Notes under the pieces: generated by a model | The model's database searches: none | Told to the model about the DNA's origin: nothing | Seen by the model: the letters and a program-made list of their open reading frames with translations, nothing else | Program-made: the position numbers and the translations under genes | Part shown: positions 54,232 through 63,230 of the stretch, piece by piece | Position numbering within the stretch: position 1 is the first letter of the stretch | Layout of the letters: every line of letters begins with the position of its first letter | DNA from: an uncultured Corynebacterium sp. | GTDB taxonomy: Bacteria; Actinomycetota; Actinomycetes; Mycobacteriales; Mycobacteriaceae | NCBI RefSeq assembly: GCF_946222305.1 | Contig: NZ_CAMIHZ010000003.1 | Coordinates: 74,785 to 138,784, forward strand | Direction: 5' to 3' | DNA length: 64,000 bases

Positions 54232-55635
54232 ATGTCTGACCAAGAGTTCCGCATCGAACACGACACGATGGGTGAAGTGAAGGTGCCAGCTAAGGCACTG
54301 TGGCGCGCGCAAACCCAGCGCGCAGTCGAGAACTTCCCCATTTCCGATCGTCCCCTAGAGTCCGCTCAGATCCGCGCGATGGGCCTGTTGAAGGCCGCTT
54401 GTGCACAGGTGAACATGGATCGTGGCCTGCTGGATGCCGAGCAGGGCAACGCCATTATTTCCGCAGCCAAGGAAATCGCTGAGGGAAAGCACGACGCCGA
54501 GTTCCCCATCGACGTGTTCCAGACCGGTTCCGGTACCTCCTCCAACATGAACACAAACGAGGTCATCGCGTCCATCGCGAAGAACAATGGTGTTGAGGTT
54601 CACCCGAACGACCATGTGAACATGGGCCAGTCCTCCAACGACACCTTCCCCACCGCTACCCACGTCGCAGCTACCGAGGCAGCCGTCAAGGACCTCATCC
54701 CAGGCCTGAAGGTTCTGCACAAGTCCTTGGCCGCTAAGGCCAAGGAGTGGGAGACGGTCGTGAAGTCCGGTCGCACCCACCTCATGGACGCCGTTCCAGT
54801 AACCCTGGGCCAGGAATTCTCCGGCTACGCCCGTCAGATCGAGGCCGGCATTGAGCGTGTCGAGGCCACCCTGCCTCGCTTGGGCGAGCTGCCTATCGGC
54901 GGCACCGCAGTCGGCACCGGCCTAAACACCCCAGCTGACTTCGGCGAAAAGGTCACCGCTGAGCTGGTTAAGCTCACCGATGTTTCCGAGCTGCGCGAGT
55001 GTGTTAACCACTTCGAGGCTCAGGCCAACCGAGATGGCTTGGTCGAGTTCTCCGGCGCCCTGCGCACAATCGCCGTTTCCCTGAACAAGATCGCCAACGA
55101 CATCCGCTGGATGGGCTCGGGCCCACTGACCGGTCTGGCCGAGGTCCACCTGCCAGACCTGCAGCCAGGTTCCTCCATCATGCCAGGCAAGGTCAACCCT
55201 GTTCTGTGTGAGACCGCTACCCAGGTTGCCGCGCAGGTCATCGGTAACGATGCGGCTGTTGCATTCGGTGGCTCCCAGGGCGCTTTCGAGCTGAACGTAT
55301 TCATCCCAATGATGGCCCGCAACGTTCTCGAAAGCTCCAAGCTGCTGGCTAACACCGCTCGCGTGTTCGCGGAGAAGCTGGTGGACGGTATCGAGCCAAA
55401 CGCAGAGCACATGCGCTTGCAGGCCGAGTCCTCCCCATCCATCGTGACCCCTCTGAACTCCGCTATCGGCTACGAAAATGCTGCCAAGGTCGCCAAGACT
55501 GCCCTGAAGGAAGGCAAGACAATCCGTCAGACGGTTATCGACATGGGCTTCGTCGATGGCGAAAAGCTGACCGAGGAAGAGCTGGACAAGCGCCTCGACG
55601 TACTGGCTATGGCTAACACCGATCGCGACAAGTAA
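54232..55635 (+). CDS. fumC: Class II fumarate hydratase
   Basis: Iron-independent fumarase of 467 residues catalysing fumarate to malate in the TCA cycle. The fumarase/aspartase signature GSSIMPGKVNP is present, with catalytic regions GSGTSSNMNTNEVIA, GQSSNDTFPTATH and GRTHLMDAVPVTLGQE. The GKVNP Lys and the following Asn distinguish FumC. Ribosome site AAAGGGAG precedes ATG 54232. Confidence 0.97.
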   Translation: MSDQEFRIEHDTMGEVKVPAKALWRAQTQRAVENFPISDRPLESAQIRAMGLLKAACAQVNMDRGLLDAEQGNAIISAAKEIAEGKHDAEFPIDVFQTGSGTSSNMNTNEVIASIAKNNGVEVHPNDHVNMGQSSNDTFPTATHVAATEAAVKDLIPGLKVLHKSLAAKAKEWETVVKSGRTHLMDAVPVTLGQEFSGYARQIEAGIERVEATLPRLGELPIGGTAVGTGLNTPADFGEKVTAELVKLTDVSELRECVNHFEAQANRDGLVEFSGALRTIAVSLNKIANDIRWMGSGPLTGLAEVHLPDLQPGSSIMPGKVNPVLCETATQVAAQVIGNDAAVAFGGSQGAFELNVFIPMMARNVLESSKLLANTARVFAEKLVDGIEPNAEHMRLQAESSPSIVTPLNSAIGYENAAKVAKTALKEGKTIRQTVIDMGFVDGEKLTEEELDKRLDVLAMANTDRDK

Positions 55636-55667
55636 ACCTTCTCGCGGTTTCTAGCTACCGCCTCTCA

Positions 55668-55696
55668 CCTCCATCCCTACTGGGGTGGAGGTTTTT
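55668..55696 (+). terminator. Terminator of fumC
   Basis: CCTCCATCCC pairs with GGGGTGGAGG around TACT, followed by TTTTT; 33 nt after the stop. Confidence 0.85.
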
Positions 55697-55835
55697 CTAT
55701 GCGCGCTTCACCTTCCGGCCTACATTCAACGTTGGGGTGGGCTTTCTTGTTGGACTTTTTATCCACCTCTAGCTCTTCTATATGACGCCACCCTTCCCTT
55801 CGATGTAGTGGACATCACACCTAACCCCCTTGGTA

Positions 55836-55859
55836 AAATTTTGCACCGGGTGTAAATTT
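55836..55859. promoter_or_regulatory. Palindromic operator candidate for the TetR regulator
   Basis: AAATTTTGCACC is followed by GGGTGTAAATTT, an imperfect inverted repeat of about 24 bp centred near 55848 and ending 7 nt before the TetR start. TATATC directly follows. The position overlaps any promoter for the regulator, as expected for autoregulation. Confidence 0.6.
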
Positions 55860-55866
55860 ATATCCC

Positions 55867-56673
55867 GTGCAAGATTTTTCCGATGATCCACGTAAAGGTC
55901 CTGACGAAGAAGCGACTACGCAGACGGCATCCAACTACGATGTCGACCCGTGCGCTCACATGGGCCTGCGAGAGCGCAAGCGCAGGCTCACTCGCCTGCG
56001 CATTGAAGGCGAAGCCACCCGGCTATTCCTCGAGCACTCCTACGATTCCGTGACATTGGAAGACATCTGCTCTGCGGCCGACATCAGTCGCCGTACCTTT
56101 TTCAACTACTTCGATTCCAAAGACCATGTCGCCCTCGGAGTGGCTCCCCCGCCACTGACCGATGAAGACATCAACGCATTAGCCAACCTTCCCCCGAAAA
56201 AAACAACAGAAAATAAGCGCGCAGAGCACAGCGGATCTTTAGAGACCCGACTTTTCCGGCTCCTACTCTCCCGTCGCGCAGAGCAATTCCGCGATTGCGA
56301 CGGCACCGTGTTGGATGCTGAGCTGGCTGAAGATATCGCCCGTCGGCGGGCCATGATCCTGGAGCGCACCCCGGAGCTAGCACTCGCCAAGCTCACGCGT
56401 TTCCACGATTTGCGGCAAAAACTCGGAAAGGCCATCACTACGTTCTTGGAAAACAATCCTGAACAGCGCCGATTCGCCGAAGAATTCACCGCTGCTGAGG
56501 AAGCTTTCCTTGTCGTTGCCACCGCTATCTCCGCACTGTGGGCTTCGTCAGCGCTGAACGCCCAGCGCACAACACCCGCGATTGATTCCACCCGGGCGCA
56601 AGCGATCGCTCGCGCGCTGGGCACGCTGCATCACCACATCGGTGAAGACGACGCCCCACGTCAAGACCTTTAG
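55867..56673 (+). CDS. TetR family transcriptional regulator
   Basis: Regulator of 268 residues, GTG start. The helix-turn-helix is in IEGEATRLFLEHSYDSVTLE with DICSAADISRRTFFNYFDSK; the variable C-terminal half would bind a ligand. The 40-residue N-terminal extension before the DNA-binding domain is longer than usual. The palindrome just upstream and the exporter 73 nt downstream suggest it represses itself and the exporter until the drug binds. Confidence 0.9.
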   Translation: MQDFSDDPRKGPDEEATTQTASNYDVDPCAHMGLRERKRRLTRLRIEGEATRLFLEHSYDSVTLEDICSAADISRRTFFNYFDSKDHVALGVAPPPLTDEDINALANLPPKKTTENKRAEHSGSLETRLFRLLLSRRAEQFRDCDGTVLDAELAEDIARRRAMILERTPELALAKLTRFHDLRQKLGKAITTFLENNPEQRRFAEEFTAAEEAFLVVATAISALWASSALNAQRTTPAIDSTRAQAIARALGTLHHHIGEDDAPRQDL

Positions 56674-56746
56674 GCGCCTAGCGCTGGGCGTCGAAATAAA
56701 AAACAAAATAAACAACCCAGAAACCATCACAACCAAAGGAGGTGCT

Positions 56747-58336
56747 GTGTCCACGAAGATAGCTAACCCGGACCAGCAAGAAAGCCAGAACGGGCCAACA
56801 ACCGGTGGCGCCAACACTAAATCCAATAATGTTCCTCTCGTGTTTGCCTGCCTGATGCTGGGCATGCTCATGAGCTCCCTAGGACAGATGATCTTCTCCA
56901 CGGCACTGCCCACCCTCGTGGGCGAACTCGGTGGTGCGGATCAGATGAGCTGGGTCATCACCATCTTTATGGTGTGCATGACCATCGCCATGCCTATCAA
57001 CGGCAAACTCGGCGACCAGATCGGCCGTAAACCGCTGTATATCATGGCGATCAACTTCTTCCTGATTGGTTCGACGATCGGCGCCCTAGCGCAGAACATG
57101 ACCATGATGATTGTCGCTCGCGGCATCCAGGGACTGGGAGCAGGTGGCTTAATGATTGGCGCGCAGGCCATCATCGCGGATGTCATCCCGGCGCGTGAAC
57201 GCGGCAAGTACATGGGTGTTATGGGTGCGGTCTTCGGACTGTCGTCTGTGCTCGGACCGCTGTTGGGTGGTTTCTTCACAGACGGTCCCGGTTGGCGCTG
57301 GGCTCTGTGGTTCAACCTGCCTTTGGGCCTGATCGCTTTGACGATGGTGGTGCTGGTGCTGCGGATTCCTCGTCGCGGCACTGAGGCGAACCTCGACTGG
57401 CCGGGCACGATTACTTTGACGATTGCCACGGCATCGCTGATTCTATTCGTGACTTGGGGTGGTCGCGAACACCCTTGGGGTTCTCCGCTGATCTTGAGCC
57501 TCATCGCCGCCACCCTGATTTTCGGCACCGCGTTCGTGTTCATTGAACGTCGCGCTGAGGATCCTTTGATTCCGATGAACCTGTTCAAGGTGCACAACTT
57601 CGTGCTGTCCACCGCTGCCGGGCTGATCGTCGGTGTCGCAATGTTCGGCACGCTGGCTTACCTGCCGACCTATATTCAGATGGTTCACAACATGTCGCCG
57701 ACCGCAGCGGGCTTGATGATGATCCCCATGATGGCCGGTATGATCCTCACCTCTACTGTCATCGGCCGTCGGGTATCTGCCACGGGGCGCTACAAGGCCT
57801 ACCCCATTATCGGTTTGGTGATCGTCAGCGCCGCCCTCGTCGGCATGGGCACACTCAAGGCCCACGACTCGCTGGTGAAGTTGGGCATCGTCTTGGCGAT
57901 CATGGGCATCGGCCTGGGCTTTGTCATGCAGCTACTGGTGCTGATCGTGCAGAACGCCTTCCCCATCTCGATGGTTGGTGTGGCAACGGCATCCAACAAC
58001 TTCTTCCGCCAGATCGGTGGTGCTTTGGGTGCGGCGATCATTGGTAGCTTGTTCACTCACCGCGTGGGTAACTTCATCACCGAACGCATGCCGGAGGCCA
58101 TCCATAGCATGGGAGCGGCCGGCCCCAAGGCCGCCGAGGCTTTCTCCCACGCAGGTCGCTCCAGCATGACGCCAGCGAATGTTCACCATCTGCCGGGGCC
58201 ACTATCTGAGGTGGTTGTCTCTAGCTACAACGACGCCCTAACCCCCATCCTCGCCGGTGTTGCCCCTATCGTTTTGCTCGCCGCCGTGATCATGGTTTTC
58301 GTCCGTCAGGACAACCTGAAGGAGACCATTCACTAA
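56747..58336 (+). CDS. DHA2-family MFS drug exporter (EmrB/QacA type)
   Basis: 14-helix proton/drug antiporter of 529 residues. The first helices carry LMLGMLMSSLGQMIFSTALP with TALPTLVGEL (DHA2 motif D1), the A motif GKLGDQIGRKPLYIMA follows helix 2, and the C motif is in VFGLSSVLGPLLGGFFTD. GTG 56747 sits behind a perfect AAAGGAGG; the frame is open further upstream. It forms a unit with the TetR gene. Confidence 0.92.
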   Translation: MSTKIANPDQQESQNGPTTGGANTKSNNVPLVFACLMLGMLMSSLGQMIFSTALPTLVGELGGADQMSWVITIFMVCMTIAMPINGKLGDQIGRKPLYIMAINFFLIGSTIGALAQNMTMMIVARGIQGLGAGGLMIGAQAIIADVIPARERGKYMGVMGAVFGLSSVLGPLLGGFFTDGPGWRWALWFNLPLGLIALTMVVLVLRIPRRGTEANLDWPGTITLTIATASLILFVTWGGREHPWGSPLILSLIAATLIFGTAFVFIERRAEDPLIPMNLFKVHNFVLSTAAGLIVGVAMFGTLAYLPTYIQMVHNMSPTAAGLMMIPMMAGMILTSTVIGRRVSATGRYKAYPIIGLVIVSAALVGMGTLKAHDSLVKLGIVLAIMGIGLGFVMQLLVLIVQNAFPISMVGVATASNNFFRQIGGALGAAIIGSLFTHRVGNFITERMPEAIHSMGAAGPKAAEAFSHAGRSSMTPANVHHLPGPLSEVVVSSYNDALTPILAGVAPIVLLAAVIMVFVRQDNLKETIH

Positions 58337-58352
58337 ACAGCGGGAGGGTTTC

Positions 58353-58922
58353 TTACTCCCCCGCTTCGGCTTGCATATCGGCTTGGTAATCCTCCCACGC
58401 CGGGCCGTTTTCCAAGATCTTTTCCATGATGAGGTTGTGGCGCCACTTGCCCTTCTTCGGGCCGTAGGTCATTTTCGCCATGGAGTGCAGAATTCCGACT
58501 TTCTGGAATCCGCGTGATTCGTGTAGCTTCACGCTGGATTCATTCACTGGGAAGATGCTGGAATGCATGGCCCAATAGCCCTGCGATTCGGCGTCGCGAA
58601 TAAGGTGATCCAACAAGCTGCCTGCCACGCCGCGCCCCTTAGCATCGGCGGAGACGTAGATAGAGTCCTCGATGACTCCCCGGAAAACTTCGCGGTGGCT
58701 AGCGGGGGTGGCGGTGATCCAGCCGAGGACTTTGTCACCATCTACCGCCACGAAGGCTAGGTCCATGATGCGGTGGTGCGAAAACCCCAACCAGTCCGGC
58801 GCTTCGCTTTCGAAGGTCGCCTCGCCAGTGTCCATCCCGGCCTGCAGAATCGCACGCACTTGGGGGTAGTCACGCTCCGTCATTGGCCGAATATCGAAAG
58901 ATTTATCCTGAGCGGGTGCCAT
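58353..58922 (-). CDS. GNAT N-acetyltransferase, phosphinothricin-acetyltransferase type
   Basis: Acetyltransferase of 189 residues. N-terminal IRPMTERDYPQVRAILQAGM, FESEAPDWLGFSHHR, and the acetyl-CoA loop EDSIYVSADAKGRGVAGSLL (Q/R-x-x-G-x-G/A type) with FPVNESSVKLHESRGFQKVG, match PAT/Bar/MnaT relatives. These acetylate phosphinothricin, methionine sulfone/sulfoximine or similar amino acids. It is convergent with the exporter gene; a weak hairpin at 58339-58365 separates them. Confidence 0.88.
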   Translation of the reverse strand: MAPAQDKSFDIRPMTERDYPQVRAILQAGMDTGEATFESEAPDWLGFSHHRIMDLAFVAVDGDKVLGWITATPASHREVFRGVIEDSIYVSADAKGRGVAGSLLDHLIRDAESQGYWAMHSSIFPVNESSVKLHESRGFQKVGILHSMAKMTYGPKKGKWRHNLIMEKILENGPAWEDYQADMQAEAGE

Positions 58923-59063
58923 GCCAGAAATTGTGCCTTATCCGTGGCCAACACCGCCACTTGGCAGAGGCCGTGTGTGCACCCGCTGGACCACATGGGT
59001 CTTTTTACTTTTCGACACCTATTTTCGACGCCACGTTGTTGCCCGGTGAGGAGGCAGTTCGGG

Positions 59064-60437
59064 TTAGCCGTTTTCCAGCAGATCCGTTACCAGCTCGGCC
59101 ACACGAGAGCGCTCGGATCGAGTGAGCGTGATGTGGGCGAACAGGGGGTTGCCCTTGAGTTTTTCGATCACGGCTTGGATGCCATCGTGTCGCCCGACAC
59201 GGAGGTTGTCGCGCTGCGCGACGTCGTGGGTCAGCACGACGCGGGAATTGCGACCCAGGCGGGACAGCACCGTCAGCAGAACGTTGCGCTCGAGGGACTG
59301 TGCTTCGTCGACGATGACGAAACTGTCATTGAGACTACGGCCGCGGATGTGAGTCAGTGGGAGGACTTCGAGCATGCCGCGGGCATCGATTTCTTCGAGG
59401 ACGTTTTCGCTCACCACACCTTCGAGGGTGTCGTAGACCGCCTGGGCCCATGGGTTCATCTTGTCGGATTCGCTACCGGGGAGGTACCCGAGGTCCTGTC
59501 CGCCGACCGCGTACAGGGGACGGAAGACCACGATCTTGCGGTGTGTGCCGCGTTCCATGACGGCTTCGAGGCCGGCGCAGAGCGCGAGCGCCGATTTGCC
59601 CGTACCGGCGGAACCGCCGAGGGATACGATGCCGATTTCCTCATCGAGCAGTAGGTCAAGTGCGATGCGCTGTTGGGCGCTGCGACCGCGGATACCGAAG
59701 GCTTCCAGATCGGCCGGCACCTGGCGGGCCCAGCCGTCGCCCGTAGTGCGCGCAAGGGCGGATTGGCTGCCAGCGGTCAGCTGTAGACCGCAGTGAATGG
59801 GGAGTTCATCTACTTCCTCCCCATCGACTGTCAGCGCGCCAGTGAGTTCAGTTTCTCCAGACTCATAAAGTTCATCGATGAGGTGCGATGGCACCTCAGC
59901 CCTCGCCATTCCCTTGTATCCGGTGAGTACTACGTCTTGGGCGTGGTATTCGTCGGCATCGAGCCCCACTGCTCCGGCTTTTACGCGCAGTGGTACGTCC
60001 TTGGTGACCAAGGTGACGTCATGGCCTTCTGCCCGCAGGTTCAGGGCACAAGCTAGAATACGGTGATCATTTTCCTCGCCACGCAGACCGCTGGGCAGGA
60101 TGGACTGGTCGATGTGGTTCAGTTCGACGTGAACGGTTCCACCTTCTTCATTCACCGTGGTCGGCACATCCAGCCGACCTGTGGAGTGCCTGAAGTCCTC
60201 CAATAGCCCTAGGGTTTGGCGGGCAAACCAGCCCAGCTCGGGGTGGTGGCGCTTACCTTCCAACTCGCTGATGACGACGACCGGCAAGATGATGCGGTGC
60301 TCGGCAAATTTGAGCAAGGCCCAGGGGTCCGAGAGCAAGACGGAGGTATCGAGGACGTAGGTTTTCACCCCCTGTTCTGCTGCTTGTGAAGCCGAAGCTA
60401 CTGGTGTGCGGACGGTGTTTTCAGCTGGCAGTGTCAT
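59064..60437 (-). CDS. PhoH2-type protein: PIN domain fused to PhoH ATPase
   Basis: Protein of 457 residues. The N-terminal PIN ribonuclease domain has the acidic residues in YVLDTSVLLSDPWAL, VVISELEGKRHH and NDHRILACALN; the C-terminal PhoH ATPase has the Walker A VSLGGSAGTGKSALALCAG and Walker B DSFVIVDEAQSLERN, plus the C-terminal SRLGRNSRVVLTHD. PhoH2 proteins unwind and cleave RNA. ATG 60437 follows a GAGGAG site; the frame is open to 60497. Confidence 0.93.
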   Translation of the reverse strand: MTLPAENTVRTPVASASQAAEQGVKTYVLDTSVLLSDPWALLKFAEHRIILPVVVISELEGKRHHPELGWFARQTLGLLEDFRHSTGRLDVPTTVNEEGGTVHVELNHIDQSILPSGLRGEENDHRILACALNLRAEGHDVTLVTKDVPLRVKAGAVGLDADEYHAQDVVLTGYKGMARAEVPSHLIDELYESGETELTGALTVDGEEVDELPIHCGLQLTAGSQSALARTTGDGWARQVPADLEAFGIRGRSAQQRIALDLLLDEEIGIVSLGGSAGTGKSALALCAGLEAVMERGTHRKIVVFRPLYAVGGQDLGYLPGSESDKMNPWAQAVYDTLEGVVSENVLEEIDARGMLEVLPLTHIRGRSLNDSFVIVDEAQSLERNVLLTVLSRLGRNSRVVLTHDVAQRDNLRVGRHDGIQAVIEKLKGNPLFAHITLTRSERSRVAELVTDLLENG

Positions 60438-60590
60438 GGAGGTGAAACTCCTCAGAGAGGTTCTAGTCGGGATGTTGGCCACCCTCGATGAGGGCAACCA
60501 ACCTGTCCACCACCCGAAGCTAGAAGTCGCCAGTGGAAATTACATGTGTGAAAGATGAATAGCTGGTTAAAAACCGACAGATGCAGGAAA

Positions 60591-60630
60591 CCCGACTCCG
60601 GAGAGGGGATTCCCTCCCCGAAGTCGGGGG
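60591..60630 (-). terminator. Hairpin between LGFP lipoprotein and PhoH genes
   Basis: CCCGACTCCGGAGAGGG pairs with CCCTCCCCGAAGTCGGG (two mismatches) around GATT. It lies 27 nt downstream of the lipoprotein stop on the minus strand, so it likely ends that transcript. Confidence 0.65.
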
Positions 60631-60656
60631 AATGAAGTCTCACTTAAGGTTGAGAC

Positions 60657-61313
60657 TTAGCGATCCATGGTCGTTGCAGTGAACTTACCGGAGGCATCCT
60701 TAGCCCACTTCAGCACACCGTTCTGGAAGGACTGGGTCCAGCCGTTGGCCGCATTGCCCTTTTCTGGTGCGGTAGGCAGACCCAACTTGTTCTCCAACCC
60801 GCCTTCCTTGGCCCAAGTCTCACCGATCTTGCCCTTCAGTGGTACAGCACCGGTTTCCTTGTTGAAGGTGATCCAGCCCTTTTCGAAAGTAGCCAGCACG
60901 TTGCCGTTTTCCTCATCAACATCCTTGAGCATGCCGAAGGCACCGGCCTTGCCACCCTCGTTTTCCCAAGCGGTCTTGATCTCAGCAGGCAGGTCCTTTG
61001 CCGTATCGGAACCGTCCTTGTCATCAGCGTCCTTGTCGTCAGCCTTCTCATCTTTGCTGACGTCATCGCGGTCGCCGTCCTTGGCGTCGTCCTTATCGTC
61101 ATCCTTGGCGTTATCGTCGTTGGACTCAGACTTAGCGGACTCGGCTGCGGAACCAGCGGCGGAGGTCGCAGAACCGGCAGCATCGCCGGCTGCGCTGGTT
61201 GCCTGATTGGCCTTGTCCTTAGCGTCGTTCTGCGCATCGTCAGAGCAGGCAGCTGCACCTAGCAGGAGCACGGAACCAGCGGCCACGGCGGCAATCTTAC
61301 GACGTACGTTCAC
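60657..61313 (-). CDS. LGFP-repeat lipoprotein
   Basis: Lipoprotein of 218 residues. Lipobox GAAAC follows the signal peptide (RRKIAAVAAGSVLLLGAAAC). An Ala/Ser-rich helical stretch is followed by about 50 residues of alternating Asp and Lys (DDNAKDDDKDDAKDGDRDD), then two LGFP-like units: IKTAWENEGGKAGAFGMLKD and GETWAKEGGLENKLGLPTAP, with WITFNKETG and VLKWAKDASG. LGFP repeats in corynebacteria occur in mycolyltransferases and cell-wall-bound proteins, suggesting attachment to arabinogalactan/mycolate. Confidence 0.83.
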   Translation of the reverse strand: MNVRRKIAAVAAGSVLLLGAAACSDDAQNDAKDKANQATSAAGDAAGSATSAAGSAAESAKSESNDDNAKDDDKDDAKDGDRDDVSKDEKADDKDADDKDGSDTAKDLPAEIKTAWENEGGKAGAFGMLKDVDEENGNVLATFEKGWITFNKETGAVPLKGKIGETWAKEGGLENKLGLPTAPEKGNAANGWTQSFQNGVLKWAKDASGKFTATTMDR

Positions 61314-61438
61314 GATAAAACCTCTTCTTTCAACGTCTCTAGGTGAACCGTCACCATTCCTACCGAAACCTCAGAACCCCGTGGGGTGTCGAACAATATT
61401 GTTATGGATTCTTAACCCGAACGCACCGGGATATTCGG

Positions 61439-62059
61439 CTACTTGCGCCTGGATTTGGCACGGTTGGATTGCCGGCTGCTTCCCACCTTTCGCCCTTTGC
61501 AAATGCCTACAAAATCCTGCACTTCGTCCGCGTCCCGCTCTTTTCTCCATACCAACGCAATGCGAGAGCCGCCGATGCCAGGGGCGTCATATAAATCCCT
61601 ATGTACAACCCCCCGCTGGTTGACTACCCGAAGCAACGGCCGCGGTGCGATCACCACTCCCACGTTGGCGGCAACTACCTGCAGCCCCTCCCGTACGACA
61701 GCGAGATCCACCACGCCGTGCTCATCGGGTTTGGCATTGATGATTTCGTCCTCGATCTCAGCATACGAGGCACTTTCCACCACCTTCAGCGGATGATCTT
61801 TCGGTGCAGCCACCCCTAGCTGTTCGTCATAGAGCCTCACCTCATGCAGGTCACTTTCTTTTCCACCGACGCCACCACGATCTCCCCCAGCCAGTCGAAC
61901 AATGGCAATATCGGCTGCTCCCGCCAGAATGTATTTGAGTGGATCATCGGCCTGAGCCGAGGCAATCCTCCAGTGTTCCACGCGGTCGTCGAAGCGAGTG
62001 AACCACTTGTCCGGTTGAACACCCGGACTATAAACGATGCGCAAGAATTGTTGAGGCAT
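61439..62059 (-). CDS. LysR-type substrate-binding domain without DNA-binding domain
   Basis: Protein of 206 residues that corresponds to the C-terminal effector domain of LysR regulators: it begins LRIVYSPGVQPDKWFTRF where a full regulator would have its linker, continues with AGAADIAIVRLAGG and VRLYDEQLGVAAPKDHPLKV, and ends with a basic tail (KGRKVGSSRQSNRAKSRRK). No helix-turn-helix is encoded upstream; the next upstream gene diverges 23 bp away. Such truncated LysR sensors are found in other actinobacteria. The basic tail is unusual for an effector domain and could contact nucleic acid. Confidence 0.8.
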   Translation of the reverse strand: MPQQFLRIVYSPGVQPDKWFTRFDDRVEHWRIASAQADDPLKYILAGAADIAIVRLAGGDRGGVGGKESDLHEVRLYDEQLGVAAPKDHPLKVVESASYAEIEDEIINAKPDEHGVVDLAVVREGLQVVAANVGVVIAPRPLLRVVNQRGVVHRDLYDAPGIGGSRIALVWRKERDADEVQDFVGICKGRKVGSSRQSNRAKSRRK

Positions 62060-62082
62060 GGTCAACATCCTAAGGTGGTGGT

Positions 62083-62499
62083 GTGACTAACGCAGAAAGC
62101 GATAACACCGCTACCCCACAGACCGAGGGTGCAGCCAAGCAGGCGCACTCGAAGAAGTCCGGACCGCCGATGAAGCCAATGACGGCCGCCAAGAAACTGG
62201 GCATTTACCTCCCGGCAGCACCTCAGGAGTTTCAAGACACTCCCCTATCCCACGAAGAATTCGTGCAGCACCAAACTAATCCACCAGAGTGGCTGCAAAC
62301 GCTCCGCCGTGAAGGCCCTCACCCGCGCCCCGAGGTGGCGCGCAAACTCGGCATCACCATTTCCGCACTGAAAGCCAATGGTATGGATAAACCACTGACG
62401 ACGGCAGACATCAAGGCGCTGTTGGAAGACCAACCTGATTGGTTGCGCGAGGCACGATTGAGCCTGGCGAAACAGCGCGAGGGGCAGGGAGAGGTTTAA
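62083..62499 (+). CDS. DUF5997 family protein
   Basis: Protein of 138 residues with a GTG start behind AAGGTGG. After a disordered N-terminal 30 residues, the DUF5997 core runs from PMTAAKKLGIYLPAAPQEFQ to WLREARLSLAKQREGQG. HPRPEVARKLGITISALKAN looks like a helix-turn-helix, which suggests DNA binding, though this is inference. The 23-bp gap to the divergent LysR-like gene makes the pair a likely functional unit. Confidence 0.82.
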   Translation: MTNAESDNTATPQTEGAAKQAHSKKSGPPMKPMTAAKKLGIYLPAAPQEFQDTPLSHEEFVQHQTNPPEWLQTLRREGPHPRPEVARKLGITISALKANGMDKPLTTADIKALLEDQPDWLREARLSLAKQREGQGEV

Positions 62500-63230
62500 G
62501 TCCAAAGCTAAGAGCGAGGGACGTTAGCGGCCCTTCCCCTTTGTCTTCTCTTGTTTAGCGAGAAGAAGGGCGGGGTTCTAGCAACTTGAATGTGTTGCTA
62601 GAACCCCGCCCTTCTTTGAACTTTTGGTTCCTGAAGGTGACGAGCCCCAGAACCGCAGCAGCTACACGCTCTTGGTGTCCACTTCACAACCGCTGTCCAT
62701 ATAACACCGGGCGCATACCGTGGATCGCCAAGCAGATGCCAGCGGGTGACGAAGCCGCTGAACATTCAACGTGTGCTGCACATTATTCATCCCGTCCGCC
62801 GACCCGGGCACTTCCGGAAACTCCACTGGCCGTTATGAGGAGGTAATTCTTTCGACCAGCGAGTAAGGAAAACCTTGTCGATGAGGAGAAGAAGCTCATC
62901 GTCATCGTTTCCCTTGTCGTGAACGGGTATCCACAACTGCAGTGCGCCTCAGGTGACTAGCCTGCGACACATTCATCAGGTTAGCCAACCCTCATTTCGA
63001 GTGTCAACATTTTCGCAACATTATTGTTTTTTAAATCGCTACCCACCCCCACCTACCCCCTGTTTTAGGCATAGTTCATCTGACAATGCTTTTTAAAGGC
63101 GTTACTATGTTTATAAGCAATCAGAGACCCACGTCACATTTACACTGGCGTTAGACTCTGAAACACACTAATGATCGCGTGCTGGAAAAACTCTTGCACG
63201 AACTAGACCATCACCTCTCGGGAGGAACCA
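62500..63230. other. Terminator and long leader of the acyl-CoA dehydrogenase
   Basis: A near-perfect 22-bp stem at 62562-62619 (AAGAAGGGCGGGGTTCTAGC and its complement, loop TTGAATG) followed by TTTGAACTTTT ends the DUF5997 transcript. From 62620 to 63230 no coding frame is convincing. The last 250 bp are AT-rich (TTATTGTTTTTTAAATCG near 63022; CTTTTTAAAGGCG near 63090) and probably hold the promoter, with CAGAG...CTCTG partial symmetry at 63123-63161 as a candidate regulator site. Confidence 0.55.

Noticed and set aside
62586..62846. 86-residue plus-strand frame after the DUF5997 gene
   Set aside because: It starts inside the terminator stem and has no ribosome site or protein-like composition.
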